Source: Calliphora vicina (lineage: Eukaryota; Arthropoda; Insecta; Diptera; Calliphoridae). Taken from it: a DNA stretch of 64,000 nt. The notes beneath the pieces were generated by a model. The model saw nothing but the letters and a program-made list of their open reading frames with translations. It was not told the origin of the DNA and searched no databases. Position numbers and translations under genes: made by a program. The stretch lies in the NCBI RefSeq assembly GCF_958450345.1, contig NC_088782.1, positions 101,276,358-101,340,357 on the forward strand, given 5' to 3'. This document shows, piece by piece, positions 32,940 through 43,565 of the stretch (position 1 is its first letter; each line of letters opens with the position of its first letter).

Positions 32940-33569
32940 ATTGGTCAAAGGTCAAAGGTCAAAAAGTGCAATATTTCTGAAGGACGGAGTTTTAAATTGG
33001 CATATTTTTGAATCTAATTGAGATATTGACTTGGATTTTTTTGTAACAACAAAAAATAACTTATCTAAATAAAAAAAAAATTAGCTCGGAATAAATATGG
33101 ATCAAATTGTTCCTAATATTTGCAATCCTATTAAAATTTTGATACCAATTTTAGAATTAGAAAGTCAGTAAAAAAAAAAAATTGTAAAAAAACTTGTCAA
33201 AGGGTCAGGAATCTCTCAATTTCAAAAATTGGAGCGAAAATCCGAATAATGGTATTTTCAAAATTTTGCTTATAGGGTCCACATTTTCTTCGGAGCTGGG
33301 AAAGTATTTTGTGGATAAATAGGGAACACATCAGGGTTTCTAAAGCTGCTTTTCGTTTTCTGATCCCAGCTTTGTGATTTTAATACATGTGGCTCAAAGT
33401 AGAAATTTTGACAAAAAAAATAGGTCAAATTCCAAAGGGGGTAGAAGCGACATGTTTAAATAATATGACATGTTTTTTATACCCAATGTTTTTTATTACC
33501 AAAACTCAATTAAATTTTAAAAATTTTTTTAAATTTATCATTCTAAAAAAAAATTTTAATAAAAAACTT
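32940..33569 (+). repeat. Dispersed repeat, first of two tandem copies
   Basis: The block GAATCTCTCAATTTCAAAAA..GGAGCGAAAATCCGAATAAT begins at 33210 and runs through GCTTATAGGGTCCACATTT, AACACATCAGGGTTTC, GATCCCAGCTTTGTGATTTT. The same order recurs at 34838-35060. The upstream part (32960-33035) matches one arm of 29539-29860. The second copy is separated from it by the hAT element at 33578. Confidence 0.7.
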
Positions 33570-33577
33570 GTCAAAAT

Positions 33578-34821
33578 CAGTGTTGCCAGGAGCTGGCGAA
33601 AAAAGAAGCTATATTGGCTTCAAAAAAAGGCCAGAAAAAGCTAAACCGCTTTAGAAAAAAAGCCAAAAAAAAGCTAAAATATTATAAATTAAGAATTTTG
33701 GTTTATATTTATTTTTAAATAAAAAATTAGAAAATATGTTCATAAAATTCATCTGCTTTACTTAAAGGAAGTACTAAAAAGTTAAATACTAGATTAACCA
33801 TGTCAGAAAATGGACATTGTTGGTTCTATATTTGTCCATTTGTAGTTTAATATATTCTGCCCTTGAGCCTTAAGCTTCGTAATTTTATTAGCACTTTAAT
33901 TTTTCACTATCAATATGACATAATATATTTTTTTTGGTTTTACTACTTTATTATCAACGGGAAAAAAATTGATTTTGCGTAGAGTTTTCATATGGTAATC
34001 TTTGTCGCAATTGCTCAATTAGTTTAATTTGTCGTATTATTTTTGTCATAATCTTCACTAATTAAAACGTTCTTTATTTTATCTCTCATTCATCAAACTA
34101 GTATGAAAAATGTGTCAAAAACATTAAACAATTTTCAATTGGCGACGATAATGGATCAAATCCTTGAATTTTAAATCAGAAAACAGCAAATGATTTATTT
34201 ATTTTTTGTACTTTGTGCAATACTGGTTTTAAAAAAAGATGGTACGCCAAATTATAATCAGTGTATTAATTACTTAAAAGTTTGGCTTTTTAGAATTGCT
34301 GGTTTGACGAAATTAAAACAAAATGGGTTTTAACTCGAAGCATAGATCCACAAGACGTTTAACGGCTATTGATCGCCATCGAGTATCACAAGCCCTCAAG
34401 AGTTTGTGGGGCTCTTGTCCATTATATAATGATGAATATAATGTGTAATAACAATTTTGTCTTGAAAGAGAGTTTGCTAGACATTTAAGCTTTCAGATAT
34501 AAAATACTCTATTTCATTTTGAACCACTTGATATTGGTAATTGTTATTTGTTCTTTTAATACTGCACAATTCTTGAGTATGTTGAAAAGCTAAATGAAAA
34601 TCAGTAATGAATTAAAATGAAAATGGTTCACAAATATAAATTTAGCCTTTTTATTTACTCTTTAGTCTCGAAATTTTTAGCCTTTTTTAATTTCAAAAAA
34701 GGCTATTTTGAAATTAAGAAAAGGCTAGAAAAAAGCCACGAAGCTAAAACCAAAATTTCGAGGCTAAAGAGTAAATAAAAAGGCTAAATTTAGCCTCAAA
34801 AAGGCTAAACTGGCAACACTG
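33578..34821. mobile_element. 1,244 bp non-autonomous hAT element
   Basis: The ends CAGTGTTGCCAG and CTGGCAACACTG are perfect inverted repeats, flanked by an exact 8 bp duplication GTCAAAAT (33570-33577 and 34822-34829). Subterminal zones on both sides repeat AAAAAGGCTAAA/AGCCTTTTTT-type words. The interior holds no intact transposase. Stretches around 34190-34420 resemble fragmentary coding sequence (for example a frame reading KHRSTRRLTAIDRHRVSQAL), but I could not assign it. CAGTGTTGCCA-type ends and an 8 bp duplication place it in hAT. Confidence 0.9.
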
Positions 34822-34829
34822 GTCAAAAT

Positions 34830-35450
34830 GAATCTCTCAATTTCAAAAATTGGAGCGAAAATCCGAATAATGGTATTTTCAAATTTTTGCTTATAGGCCC
34901 CACATTTCCTTCGGGGTTGGAAAAATACTTTGAAGATACATAAAGAACACATCAGGGTATCCAAGGCAGCTTTCTGTTTTCTCATCCCAGCTTTGTGATT
35001 TTATTACATGTGGCTCAAAGTTGAAATTTTGATAAAGAATAATTCAAATTCCGAAGGGCGTAGGGGCAACGTATTTGAAAAGTAGGACATATTTTTTTTA
35101 TATACTTTACAGAAAAACATAAAATTGCTTTTAAAGAAATTTTGTTTTAATAAAAAAAGAGTTAAGTCACCTTTTCGTCCAAGCAACAGCTAAAATCTAC
35201 TATTTTTTAAATTTTTAAATTGAAAATCGTTTATTTTTGGATACATAATTGATATTGCTGTAAAATCTTTTGTATGTTATTGGACATTTAGTATTCTAAC
35301 TAACAAGAAAACCTAGAATCCATATGGTCATAAAGTACGCCCTATATTTTTTATAAAAGCCATTAAAAAAAATGGTCCGCAATTTTGAAATGTATATAAC
35401 TCGGAAATTATAAAAGATAAATAGCCGAGTGCTTTCCAAAAATATAAATA
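34830..35450 (+). repeat. Dispersed repeat, second tandem copy
   Basis: It repeats 33205-33560 with about 15 per cent difference by eye: AATCTCTCAATTTCAAAAAT at 34831, GCTTATAGGCCCCACATTT, AACACATCAGGGTATCC, CATCCCAGCTTTGTGATTTT. Together with the first copy it shows that the host repeat was tandemly duplicated before the hAT insertion. Confidence 0.7.
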
Positions 35451-36740
35451 TATAATCTATGAAATCCGTTGGGAAACAAAAAATTTGTACGTGATTAAAA
35501 ATTTTGCATGTTGAAGGCGCCGCTCCTGGAACATTTTTAGGGTCTATTAAAATAACTTAAAGTTAGATACTCCTTGTCTACGCCCACGTCAAATTTTTTC
35601 CGGATCGGAGTAGCTGTTTAGAAATGCCAGATTTATTTCCAAAAGATTTTGATTCTGTCCCACTGGGCAATGCATATGTATAAAATTATACTGACAGTTT
35701 TCATACAAACAATATTTTAACCGACAGTTTAACAGACTTTGTGTTAATTGTATACTATGGTTTTGACCCTGCAATTATTTCGCAGGTTTTTACAGACTTT
35801 TTCCATGGACCAAATGCCAAGAATTCTAAAATTTTTGGGATTTTCTAATATTATTTAGTAGTTTTGGGAACAGGTTTAGGTTTTATTGAAATTATTGCTG
35901 CTTTTCTTGAAACTAGAAACATCAAATAAAGTGTGCAAAGACAAAACTTTATCGAATTTTGCTTCAATTTGCAGCATTTAAATCTATATGATTAACAAAC
36001 ATTTAAATTCGAAAGAAGCCGAAAAATTGAAAAGGTCATAAAACGAGTGTTGATGTAAACTATAGAACTCTATTATGAATGTTGTTTTTAACAATAACTT
36101 AAATTGAACTGTCATAAATGTATGAAAATTATATCTAACTATGTCCTATTATATCAAACTATATTTGAACTACAATGTAATTACTTTTACATAAAATCTA
36201 ACAATCCTCTATTCAAATATTCAAATAATTCTACTACCTTTGCCCAGCATAAGCACTTAAAGAGTACTTAAAATTTTGTGAAATATATTAATTTAATTTA
36301 TAGCTAAATAAAAAAGAAGCAAGTGGTTTTTAAATTATATTTAAAATCAACTACCATTGTGGCTGATGGTTGATGGAGCAGTAAATAAATACTGTGTGAC
36401 AAAACAAAAAAAAAAAACAATTCCCGCTGACATGCTGTGCATAGATTACTCCTCTTTTTCCCTCTATCAGCTTGCTTTCCATATTCATTGTCCTACTGAC
36501 TGCTATATACATACTTACTACGAGTGGAAACTACCGACTACGAATAAAGTACTCTAAACAAAGTCAATTATTATAAGCCAAGTATTGTTATGGAAATTAT
36601 GATGGACAAAAAAAATATAAATATATTTGAATGGAAAAAAAATAACGAAAAGAAATGATGATAATAAAACGTGAAAATATGTATAGAATTTTGAAATGAA
36701 CTCGACGAAAAGTGGAATGGAGAATAATAAAATGGAATAA
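35451..36740. other. AT-rich DNA, no gene seen
   Basis: I recognise no gene. A C/T-biased segment lies at 36430-36500. Three overlapping minus-strand frames at 36554-36868 are rich in Phe, Ile and Ser because they translate an A-rich tract and run into a mini-me copy. Confidence 0.5.
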
Positions 36741-36998
36741 AAAGGAAGAGAAATATATTCGGCTGTGGCGAATCTGAAATACCCTCCACCGAAATATAGT
36801 GAAAATGCATTGGTATATTTTGGACTTGAGAATATTTTGCATAGACGGACAGGCAGACAGGTGGACATAGCTTAATTGACTTGGAATTTCATAACGATCA
36901 AATATATACTTTGTTGGTTTAGATGAATACTTCTTAAAGTTACATACGGATAGACAAAATTAAATATACCCACCTTCATTAAATTTGGTGGTGGAGTA
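36741..36998 (+). mobile_element. Short mini-me-like element (internally deleted)
   Basis: The head GAGAAATATATTCGGCTGTGG is followed by CGAATCTGAAATACCCTCC. After about 50 bp it passes straight to CATAGACGGACAGGCAGACA and CTTAATTGACTTGGAATTTC, and ends GGTGGTGGAGTATA. Head, (GACR)n block and tail are all present in 258 bp, so the whole body of ~150 bp units is missing. Confidence 0.75.
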
Positions 36999-37059
36999 TA
37001 CAATAAATGTACAAAAGATACCCAATGGATTTTAAATGTGTAAAATGGTACTATTATTA

Positions 37060-37095
37060 TTGTTATTGCTGTTGTTGTTGTTGTTTTCCAAACAG
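37060..37095. repeat. Trinucleotide microsatellite (TTG/ATT)n
   Basis: ATTATTATTGTTATTGCTGT then TGTTGTTGTTG: a simple repeat, with no evidence of coding. Confidence 0.8.
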
Positions 37096-37149
37096 CAATA
37101 TAAAATCATAATAATAAATATAAATGGAAATTTATGAATATGTATTTTT

Positions 37150-37440
37150 GTATGAATATACATAAGAGCGTCCCTTAGAATTAAATTTTTGGAAATGTTG
37201 AAACGGTGGTACCCGCTGAAAACTTTCGTAATGACCTAAAATACCACCATAATTGTTTTAGCTTGTTCTAAGAAGGGCAACCCGTGCACTGTGGTTCCAA
37301 AACAAAATCTAGGTAGACAAAATTATTTGGCGCTCCGATTCCAATTACAAATTTTTTTTCAAGTTACAGTAGGGTCTAGATCATTGGTCTTCAGCAGTAC
37401 GCCCGCGGGCACCGTCTATGTGTGAGTTTCTTATACATGT
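37150..37440. repeat. Repeat sequence preceding the 37455 element
   Basis: CACTGTGGTTCCAAAACAAA then ATCTAGGTAGACAAAATTAT at 37288 is found inverted just beyond the right end of the neighbouring mini-me copy (41720-41765). The two flanks of that 4.1 kb element thus carry inverted copies of a short repeat. A GC-rich CAGTACGCCCGCGGGCACCG stands out at 37395. Confidence 0.5.
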
Positions 37441-37541
37441 GAAACCGAAATTAAACTAGTAAGATTACTATATTCGGCCGTGCCGAATCTTAAATACCCT
37501 CCACCTAAAATGATGGTATAACAACTGAAATAATATAACAA

Positions 37542-37778
37542 TTGTTAGAAAGACTAGTTTACGCAGAAGATATTTTATTTCAAATGTACAAAAAATTGTA
37601 TCTAATTCAGCAATTTATAACTGAAATTCCCATTAGAACGTTTGACACAGTTAATTATTGTCTTTTAATTGAGAAATTGTCGTCTAAACTTAATTTTTCT
37701 AAATCTTCGTGTAAATTATTATTTTCTTACATAGGTAACCGTAAACAGTTTGTTGGAACTGGGTTAAACGATCTATAA
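37542..37778 (+). pseudogene. Captured RT fragment, head copy 1
   Basis: This is the same LINE reverse transcriptase fragment (RTFDTVNYCLLIEKL, LNFSKSSC, SYIGNRKQFV). GNRKQFV agrees better with LINE consensus (NR.QFV) than the GNRKHFV of the inverted-repeat arms. It ends in a stop just after LND. Confidence 0.7.
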
Positions 37779-38106
37779 TATCTAAGTGTCAAAGTGGCGG
37801 ACAGTGGTATGAGAAAAAAAAGAGGGAAATAAATCTGTAACTTCTAAACCCTTAGTCCGATTTTAATGAAATTTCACATGCGCAAAGGGGAAGTGTTGTC
37901 GAGTTTAAGTCTGGACCTCATGAAATGAAATTTAACAATTTATATACTTAATAATTAGTTAATACGTTTGGATCAACATTTTTCCCTTTTAACCTCAAGT
38001 GAAGAAACAGAGTATAAAACAAGTAAGAGTACTATATTCGGCCGTGCCGAATCTTATATACCCTCCACCTAAATATGATAGTATAAAAGCTGAAATAATA
38101 TAACAA

Positions 38107-38264
38107 TTGTTAGAAAGACTAGTTTACGCAGAAGATATTTTATTTCAAATGTACAAAAAATTGTATCTAATTCAGCAATTTATAACTGAAATTCCTATTA
38201 GAACGTTTGACACAGTTAATTATTGTCTTTTAATTGAGAAATTGTCGTCTAAACTTAATTTTTC
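38107..38264 (+). pseudogene. Captured RT fragment, head copy 2, interrupted
   Basis: The fragment is intact to KLSSKLNFS, where the transposon at 38265 interrupts it. The rest resumes at 38744 (TAAATCTTCGTG). The longer open frame reaching 38403 is created by transposon sequence and is not a fusion protein. Confidence 0.7.
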
Positions 38265-38735
38265 GGAACAAATCAAGATCCGCGTAACAGTTTATATTTT
38301 CATAATTTTTTTTCTGTTAATATTCACATTTTCTGTATTGCCGGCCTTTGGCCGGGTGAAGGGACTTTTAACTCTGGGGTGTATCGAACACCGGCTTCGC
38401 TAAAATCACTTTTTCTGTATATCAAAATTTTCTGAAGTACTGTCATATAAAATCAAAAAGGAATTTTTGGTTCACAATATTAATAAACTGCACCATATTA
38501 TATATTATATTAAAGGTATTGTGAAGCACTATTCAATGATACACATAACGATCAGTTTGTTTTCCAAATATATGAGAAATGTACTATTATATGTATTGAC
38601 TTTAAATTCATATAACTCTTAAACTAATAGAGAGCAGGGAAAAATATTAACGTTTTTGTGCTTCTAATTATGAGAGCTATCAACACCAAAGAAGTTATAA
38701 AAATGCAAGCTGTTTCGCTGATCTTGATTTATACC
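38265..38735. mobile_element. 471 bp DNA transposon inserted in the RT fragment (8 bp duplication)
   Basis: The ends GGAACAAATCAAGATC and GATCTTGATTTATACC are inverted and extend to about 26 bp (CGCGTAACAG versus CTGTTTCGCTG). AATTTTTC is duplicated exactly (38257-38264 and 38736-38743). Copies at 37695 and 21080 show the uninterrupted site. The 8 bp duplication allows hAT, P or Merlin. GG-starting ends fit none of the hAT elements seen here and lean toward Merlin, but this is tentative. The centre has GGCCTTTGGCCGGGTGAAGG and CGAACACCGGC, resembling the GC-rich piece at 61100. No transposase is present. Confidence 0.9.
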
Positions 38736-38948
38736 AATTTTTCTAAATCTTCGTGTAAATTATTATTTTCTTACATAGGTAACCGTTAACAGTTTGTTGG
38801 AACTGGGTTAAACGATCTACAATATCTGAGTGTCAAAGTGGCGCACAGTGGTATGAGAAAACAAGTAAGAGTACTATATTCGGCCGTGCCGAATCTTAAA
38901 TACCCTCCACCTAAATATGATGGTATAAAAGCTGAAATAATATAACAA

Positions 38949-39146
38949 TTGTTAGAAAGACTAGTTTACGCAGAAGATATTTTATTTCAAATGTACAAAA
39001 AATTGTATCTAATTCAGCAATTTATAACTGAAATTCCTATTAGAACGTTTGACACAGTTAATTATTGTCTTTTAATTGAGAAATTGTCGTCTAAATTTAA
39101 TTTTTCTAAATCTTCGTGTAAATTATTATTTTCTTACATAAGTAGG
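38949..39146 (+). pseudogene. Captured RT fragment, head copy 3
   Basis: This is the same fragment, open from MLERLVYAED to SYIS. A 4 bp insertion (AAGT) near 39140 then shifts the frame at the GNRKQFV region, with AGGTAACCGTAAACAG still readable in the next frame. Confidence 0.7.
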
Positions 39147-39319
39147 TAACCGTAAACAGTTTGTTGGAACTGGGTTAAACGGTCTACAATATCTGAGTGT
39201 CAAAGTGGCGCACAGTGGTATGAGAAAAAAAAGAGGGAAATAAATCTGTAACTTCTAAACCCTTAGTCCGATTTTAATGAAATTTCACACTCGCAAAGGG
39301 GAAGTGTTGTCGAGTTTAA

Positions 39320-39643
39320 TGGTGTTTTCTTTTCTGGCATAAATACTGCATTTATTCTGCCTTTTACCTTTCTTTGTGTTCTTTTCTGAAAATAATGTTA
39401 CCCTAAAACCCTGAAGATATGCTACATGTTTCACCCTCAATTTTATCAAAGGGTTAGAAATGCACCACTTTTTTTGTAATCAAAAAGTATAGTTTTTTAA
39501 TATTTAGTAGCAAATTGCATAATTGGTAATGATGTTGTTCTATTGTGATCGTTAAAAATGCAACACATTATGAGGGTATGGGTAACATTTAATAAATGGT
39601 ACACAATATATAGGCAACATTTTGTGTCAGAAAGAAAACACCA
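39320..39643. mobile_element. 324 bp MITE with TAA duplication (PIF/Harbinger-like)
   Basis: The ends TGGTGTTTTCTTTTCTG and CAGAAAGAAAACACCA are inverted. TAA is present on both sides (39317-39319 and 39644-39646). The uninterrupted site GAGTTTAAGTCTGG occurs at 37901 and, in the arms of the giant inverted repeat, at 21290, so insertion with a 3 bp TAA duplication is directly visible. TWA duplications are characteristic of PIF/Harbinger. No coding capacity is evident. Confidence 0.9.
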
Positions 39644-41593
39644 TAAGTCTGGACCTCATGAAATGAAATTTAACAATTTATATACTTAATAATTAGTTAA
39701 TACGTTTGGATCAACATTTTTCCCTTTTAACCTCAAGTGAAGAAACAGAGTATAAAAAAGGGTAGACAAATTTCAAAATATTTGGTTGTGGGTCTTATGC
39801 GGGAGCTATGACCTACTATCATTCGATTGTCATAAAATATTTTTACGTGATTTTTATGTATTTATATGAGAGCTGTGGTCAATTATGGACCAATATTCAC
39901 AAAATTCAGTATTATGATTTTTGAATACAAATTACTGATCTGTGTACTATTTTGGTTTAATATATGGATGCTATGACCTATTATGGTCCTAAGAATTTAA
40001 GGGCTATTTTTGTAGAATTTCATATAAACAACGCTATTAACAAGAGTGGACCTTATGTGGGAGCTATGCCGAATTATGCACCAATATTTAAAAAATCTTG
40101 TAATACGATTCTTGGATACAAATTACTCATCGGTGTAAAATTTTGGTTGAGTGTAGATTTTTATGGATATTTGTGCAGGGTAATGTGTTTTCCTGAAGAA
40201 GTTCTTATATGGAGGTTATGACCAATTATGGGCCTATCATCATAAAATTTGGTACATCGATTTTTGTATATATTGAATAAATTTGTTTTGAATTTTAACC
40301 TGATAACTATATTTGTAAGAAATTTATGAGGATATTAGTGATTTTCGGTAGTGGACCTTATATGGGAGCTATGGTTAAATATGGACCGATATTCACAAAA
40401 TCCAGAAGTATGATTACTGGATTCAAATTACTGGATCTGTGCGTAATTTCATTTTGATATCGATATGTTTTTAATACTTTTTAAGGTTAATATCTTTTTT
40501 CGGAAATGGGCCTTATAGGGGAGCTATGACCAATTATCGGCCAATCTGCATAAAATTTGGAACAGTGATATCTATATATATGAGTATAATTTGTGTGGAA
40601 TTTTAGCATGATAAATGTATTTATAAGAGATTTATGAGTACTTAACTGATTTTTGGAAGTGGACCTTATATGGGAGCTATGGTCAAATATGGACCGATAT
40701 TCACAAAATCCAGTAGTATGATTTCTAAATATAAACTACGGATGTGTGTGAAATTTTGTTTTGATATTGATATTTTTAGATATTTATGTAGGTTATTGTG
40801 TTTTCCGGAAGTGGTCCTTATATGGGAGCTATAACCAATTATCGGCCGATCTTCATAGAATTAGGTACAGCGATTTTGGTATATATGGGGATTATTCATG
40901 TCGAATTTCAACTTGATAGCGATATTTATAAGACATTTATGCTTATTTAAGAGATTTTCGGAAGTGTACTTTATATGGGGGCTATGGTCAAATATGGGCC
41001 GATCATCGAAAAATTTTGTAATATAATTTCCTTTACCACGAAACTTATTTTTGCTGAATTTTATGTGGATATTCCTATTCTGTAGGCATTTATAGACCAT
41101 AGAATCATATTTCGGGAAGAAATTTGCATGGGGGCTAGGAGAAATCATGGACCGATTCTTATAATTTTCACCATAGTTACTCCTTTTATCATAAAAGTAA
41201 CGAGTGCAAAATTTTATGATATTAGCTGCAATATATTTACAAAAAATGTCCAAAAATATGTGAAAATTATCATTTTTTTTGAGGTTCTCCCACATTTTAA
41301 TTCATAACTTTGGTTCCAATGTACCGATTTCGCTGATTTTCAATACCAAACTGCTTAGGGCAACAGTAAACATTTTTCTAGCAACTCTACTAAGTTTGTT
41401 TGCGTATTTTGGACGTGAGCGTGTTTTACACAGACGGACAGACAGACGGACATGGCTCAATCGACTTAGAATTTCATAAGGATCAATAATATATATACTT
41501 GTTTGGGTCTCAGATGAATATTTCTCAATGTTACACACGGAATAACAAACTTATATATACCCTCATTCACCACTTATGGTGGTGGAGGGTATA

Positions 41594-43196
41594 AAAATTA
41601 ACGAAAATATGATTAAACATTTTTTGAACTTCTGGCGCTTCTTTCGAGAAAACGAAATGTCCAATTGAAAAACCCATTTCTAGTGGAGGATAGCAGATTG
41701 TCAGATTCTGAGGATACCGATTTTTATAATTTTGTCCACCTAGATTTTGATTTGGAACCACAGTGCCGTGCCGACTTTCGATTTAGTTTTGAGGTGCATT
41801 TACAAGGGGAAAAAATGCATTTTTTTTAGTTTTTTAAAAAATTTTGCTATTAAGTTATTACTTTTGCTAGTTAATTTAAAAGAATCGAAATGTGTACGTA
41901 ATTGTCGTTCTAATGAGATATAAAAGACAAAAATTGTTTAAAAAATGTTAAAGTTATTAAAAAATCGCAAGGCCATTAACAGGTCTCAGGCCACTAGAAT
42001 AAGAAATGTAGGAACAAAATTAACATATTTTGAGAAATATTAAAATAAAAGTTTATTTATACTTAAAATATATCCATATTTACTTGTATATGAGTTTTCA
42101 TCTTCATAGGATACATTTAACCTATTCGCAGGTATAACCAAAATAAAATATTTTTTTGAACGTCATTTTCAAAACTCCAATTTCAAATTTTTAAAAATTT
42201 TGTTAAACAAATTTCAGTATTTTTTGATCATCGCATGGAGATTTATTAACAAAATAATGGGTAATAAAAATGTGAAAAAAGTATGTCAATACCTCCTATA
42301 GTTTTTCCGTAACTGCGATATAAATTTTTCGATTTTGGAGAAAAACTATTTTTTTTGCGGATGAGCCCAATTTCTGTTAATTTGAAGTAAGATTTGTTTA
42401 GAATATTATAGAACAAGTAATTTCAAATAGAGTCTGAAAGTTTTTCTAAAATCGGAAGACATTAACCCTTAAATCGTGAAGGTCAAATGTAAAATTTTTC
42501 AATATTTGGAATTTCTAATGCAAAGATAGTACAAAAATGGAAATTAACCCTTAAGAGCACTTGGGTCCAAATGACCCTGAACTTTAAAAACACAGTCATT
42601 TTGACCCCAAGTGCTCAACATTTCAAAAACTTTAATTCTAAGGGACACTCTAACACATATAGAACGTTAAATATCGTAAGTTAGAAAGAAAAGCGAAACT
42701 TGTTTTAAGTTGAAAATGTTGTTCACAAATTTAAAACAAATAGTATAAAATAGCAAGGTTTTTTTCTTTATTAGAACTAGAAGAAATTAATTTATCACTA
42801 TATGAATTGAAATAAATTTTAAAATAAAACAAACTATTGTTTCATTTCACGGCAGATTTTTTTTTAATTTATATATTTTTACGTTATTATAACATTTTAT
42901 CATTTTATCCACGCTATGTTTTTGAATTGCATAAATAAACATAGATATTGTATGTATATTGAGTACATAACTACATTTCGATTTTATAATAGAAACTGAA
43001 AACAATAATGGAATTTTGCTTAAACAATATTAAATTTTTTTGTTTAGCTATTTGCAATTACGAATAAAATGAAAATTAGAATCTTTTATTTATAAGATTT
43101 TTTTATTTATATGGTTCATAAAATTTTATTTTTTTTGCAGTTTATAAAAATATGCATGGAAATAGTTAAAAGTGTTTATGAAATTTATATATAAAA
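41594..43196. other. AT-rich DNA, no gene seen
   Basis: Apart from the flank repeat near 41720-41765 and the hairpin at 42553-42618, I recognise nothing. Long A and T runs dominate 41820-42380 and 42780-43180. Confidence 0.5.
42553..42618. repeat. Short inverted repeat (hairpin) with GAGCACTTGG arms
   Basis: AAGAGCACTTGGGTCCAAAT pairs with ATTTTGACCCCAAGTGCTCA across a short A-rich loop, about 25 bp per arm with few mismatches. It could be a very small MITE or a conserved RNA-type hairpin. Upstream, 42547-42553 reads ACCCTTA. Confidence 0.55.
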
Positions 43197-43565
43197 ACAA
43201 GTAAGAGAGCTATATTCGGCTGTGCCGAATCTTATATACCCTTCACCAAATTATACTTTAAAATAATTTTTTTTAAATATTTTTAGGTAAACAAAATTTA
43301 ATTTTTTTTTAATTGTTTTTTTTATTTTTTATTATTTTTAAAAAAAGTTTTTTTTAATTTTTTTTTTGGAAAAAAAAATGTAAGACAAAAAAATTTTTTG
43401 ATGAAAAAAAAAAAAGGCAAAGACAGACGGACATGGCTTAATCGACTCCGCTATCTATAAGAATCCAGAATATATATACTTTATAGGGTCGGAAATGAAA
43501 AATGTAGAAATTACAAACGGAATGACAAACTTATATATACCCTTCTCACGAAGGTGAAGGGTATA
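43197..43565 (+). mobile_element. mini-me-like element, type C, compact complete copy
   Basis: The head ACAAGTAAGAGAGCTATATT leads into a TTCGGCTGTGCCGAA hairpin and ATACCCTTCACC. An A/T-rich centre follows, then AGACAGACGGACATGGCTTA, the TA-rich block ATATATACTTTATAGGG and the tail ACGGAATGACAAACTTATAT, ending CACGAAGGTGAAGGGTATA. At 369 bp this is the clearest minimal element, showing which parts are shared by all types: head hairpin, GACR tract, TA tract and tail hairpin. Confidence 0.85.

Larger units (their letters stand above)
37455..41593 (+). mobile_element. mini-me-like type A element with triplicated head and two insertions
   Basis: The head ACTAGTAAGATTACTATATT at 37455 starts copy 1. 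A second head starts at 38018 (ACAAGTAAGAGTACTATATT) and a third at about 38860. Only the third continues into the body (from about 39755), whose ~150 bp units are colinear with 21351-23220, then (GACR)n at 41432-41451 and the GGTGGTGGAGGGTATA end. Copy 2 is cut by a 471 bp transposon and copy 3 by a 324 bp MITE. In copies 1 and 3 the head has an extra TGAAATGAAATTTAACAATT segment absent from the inverted-repeat copies. Confidence 0.85.

Noticed and set aside
36554..36868. Three overlapping minus-strand frames rich in Phe, Ile and Ser
   Set aside because: They translate an A-rich tract running into a mini-me copy. Openness in three frames at once reflects composition, not coding.
38107..38403. 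Apparent fusion of the RT fragment to a new C-terminus
   Set aside because: The second half is transposon DNA inserted at 38265 with an exact 8 bp duplication; it is an accident of the insertion.
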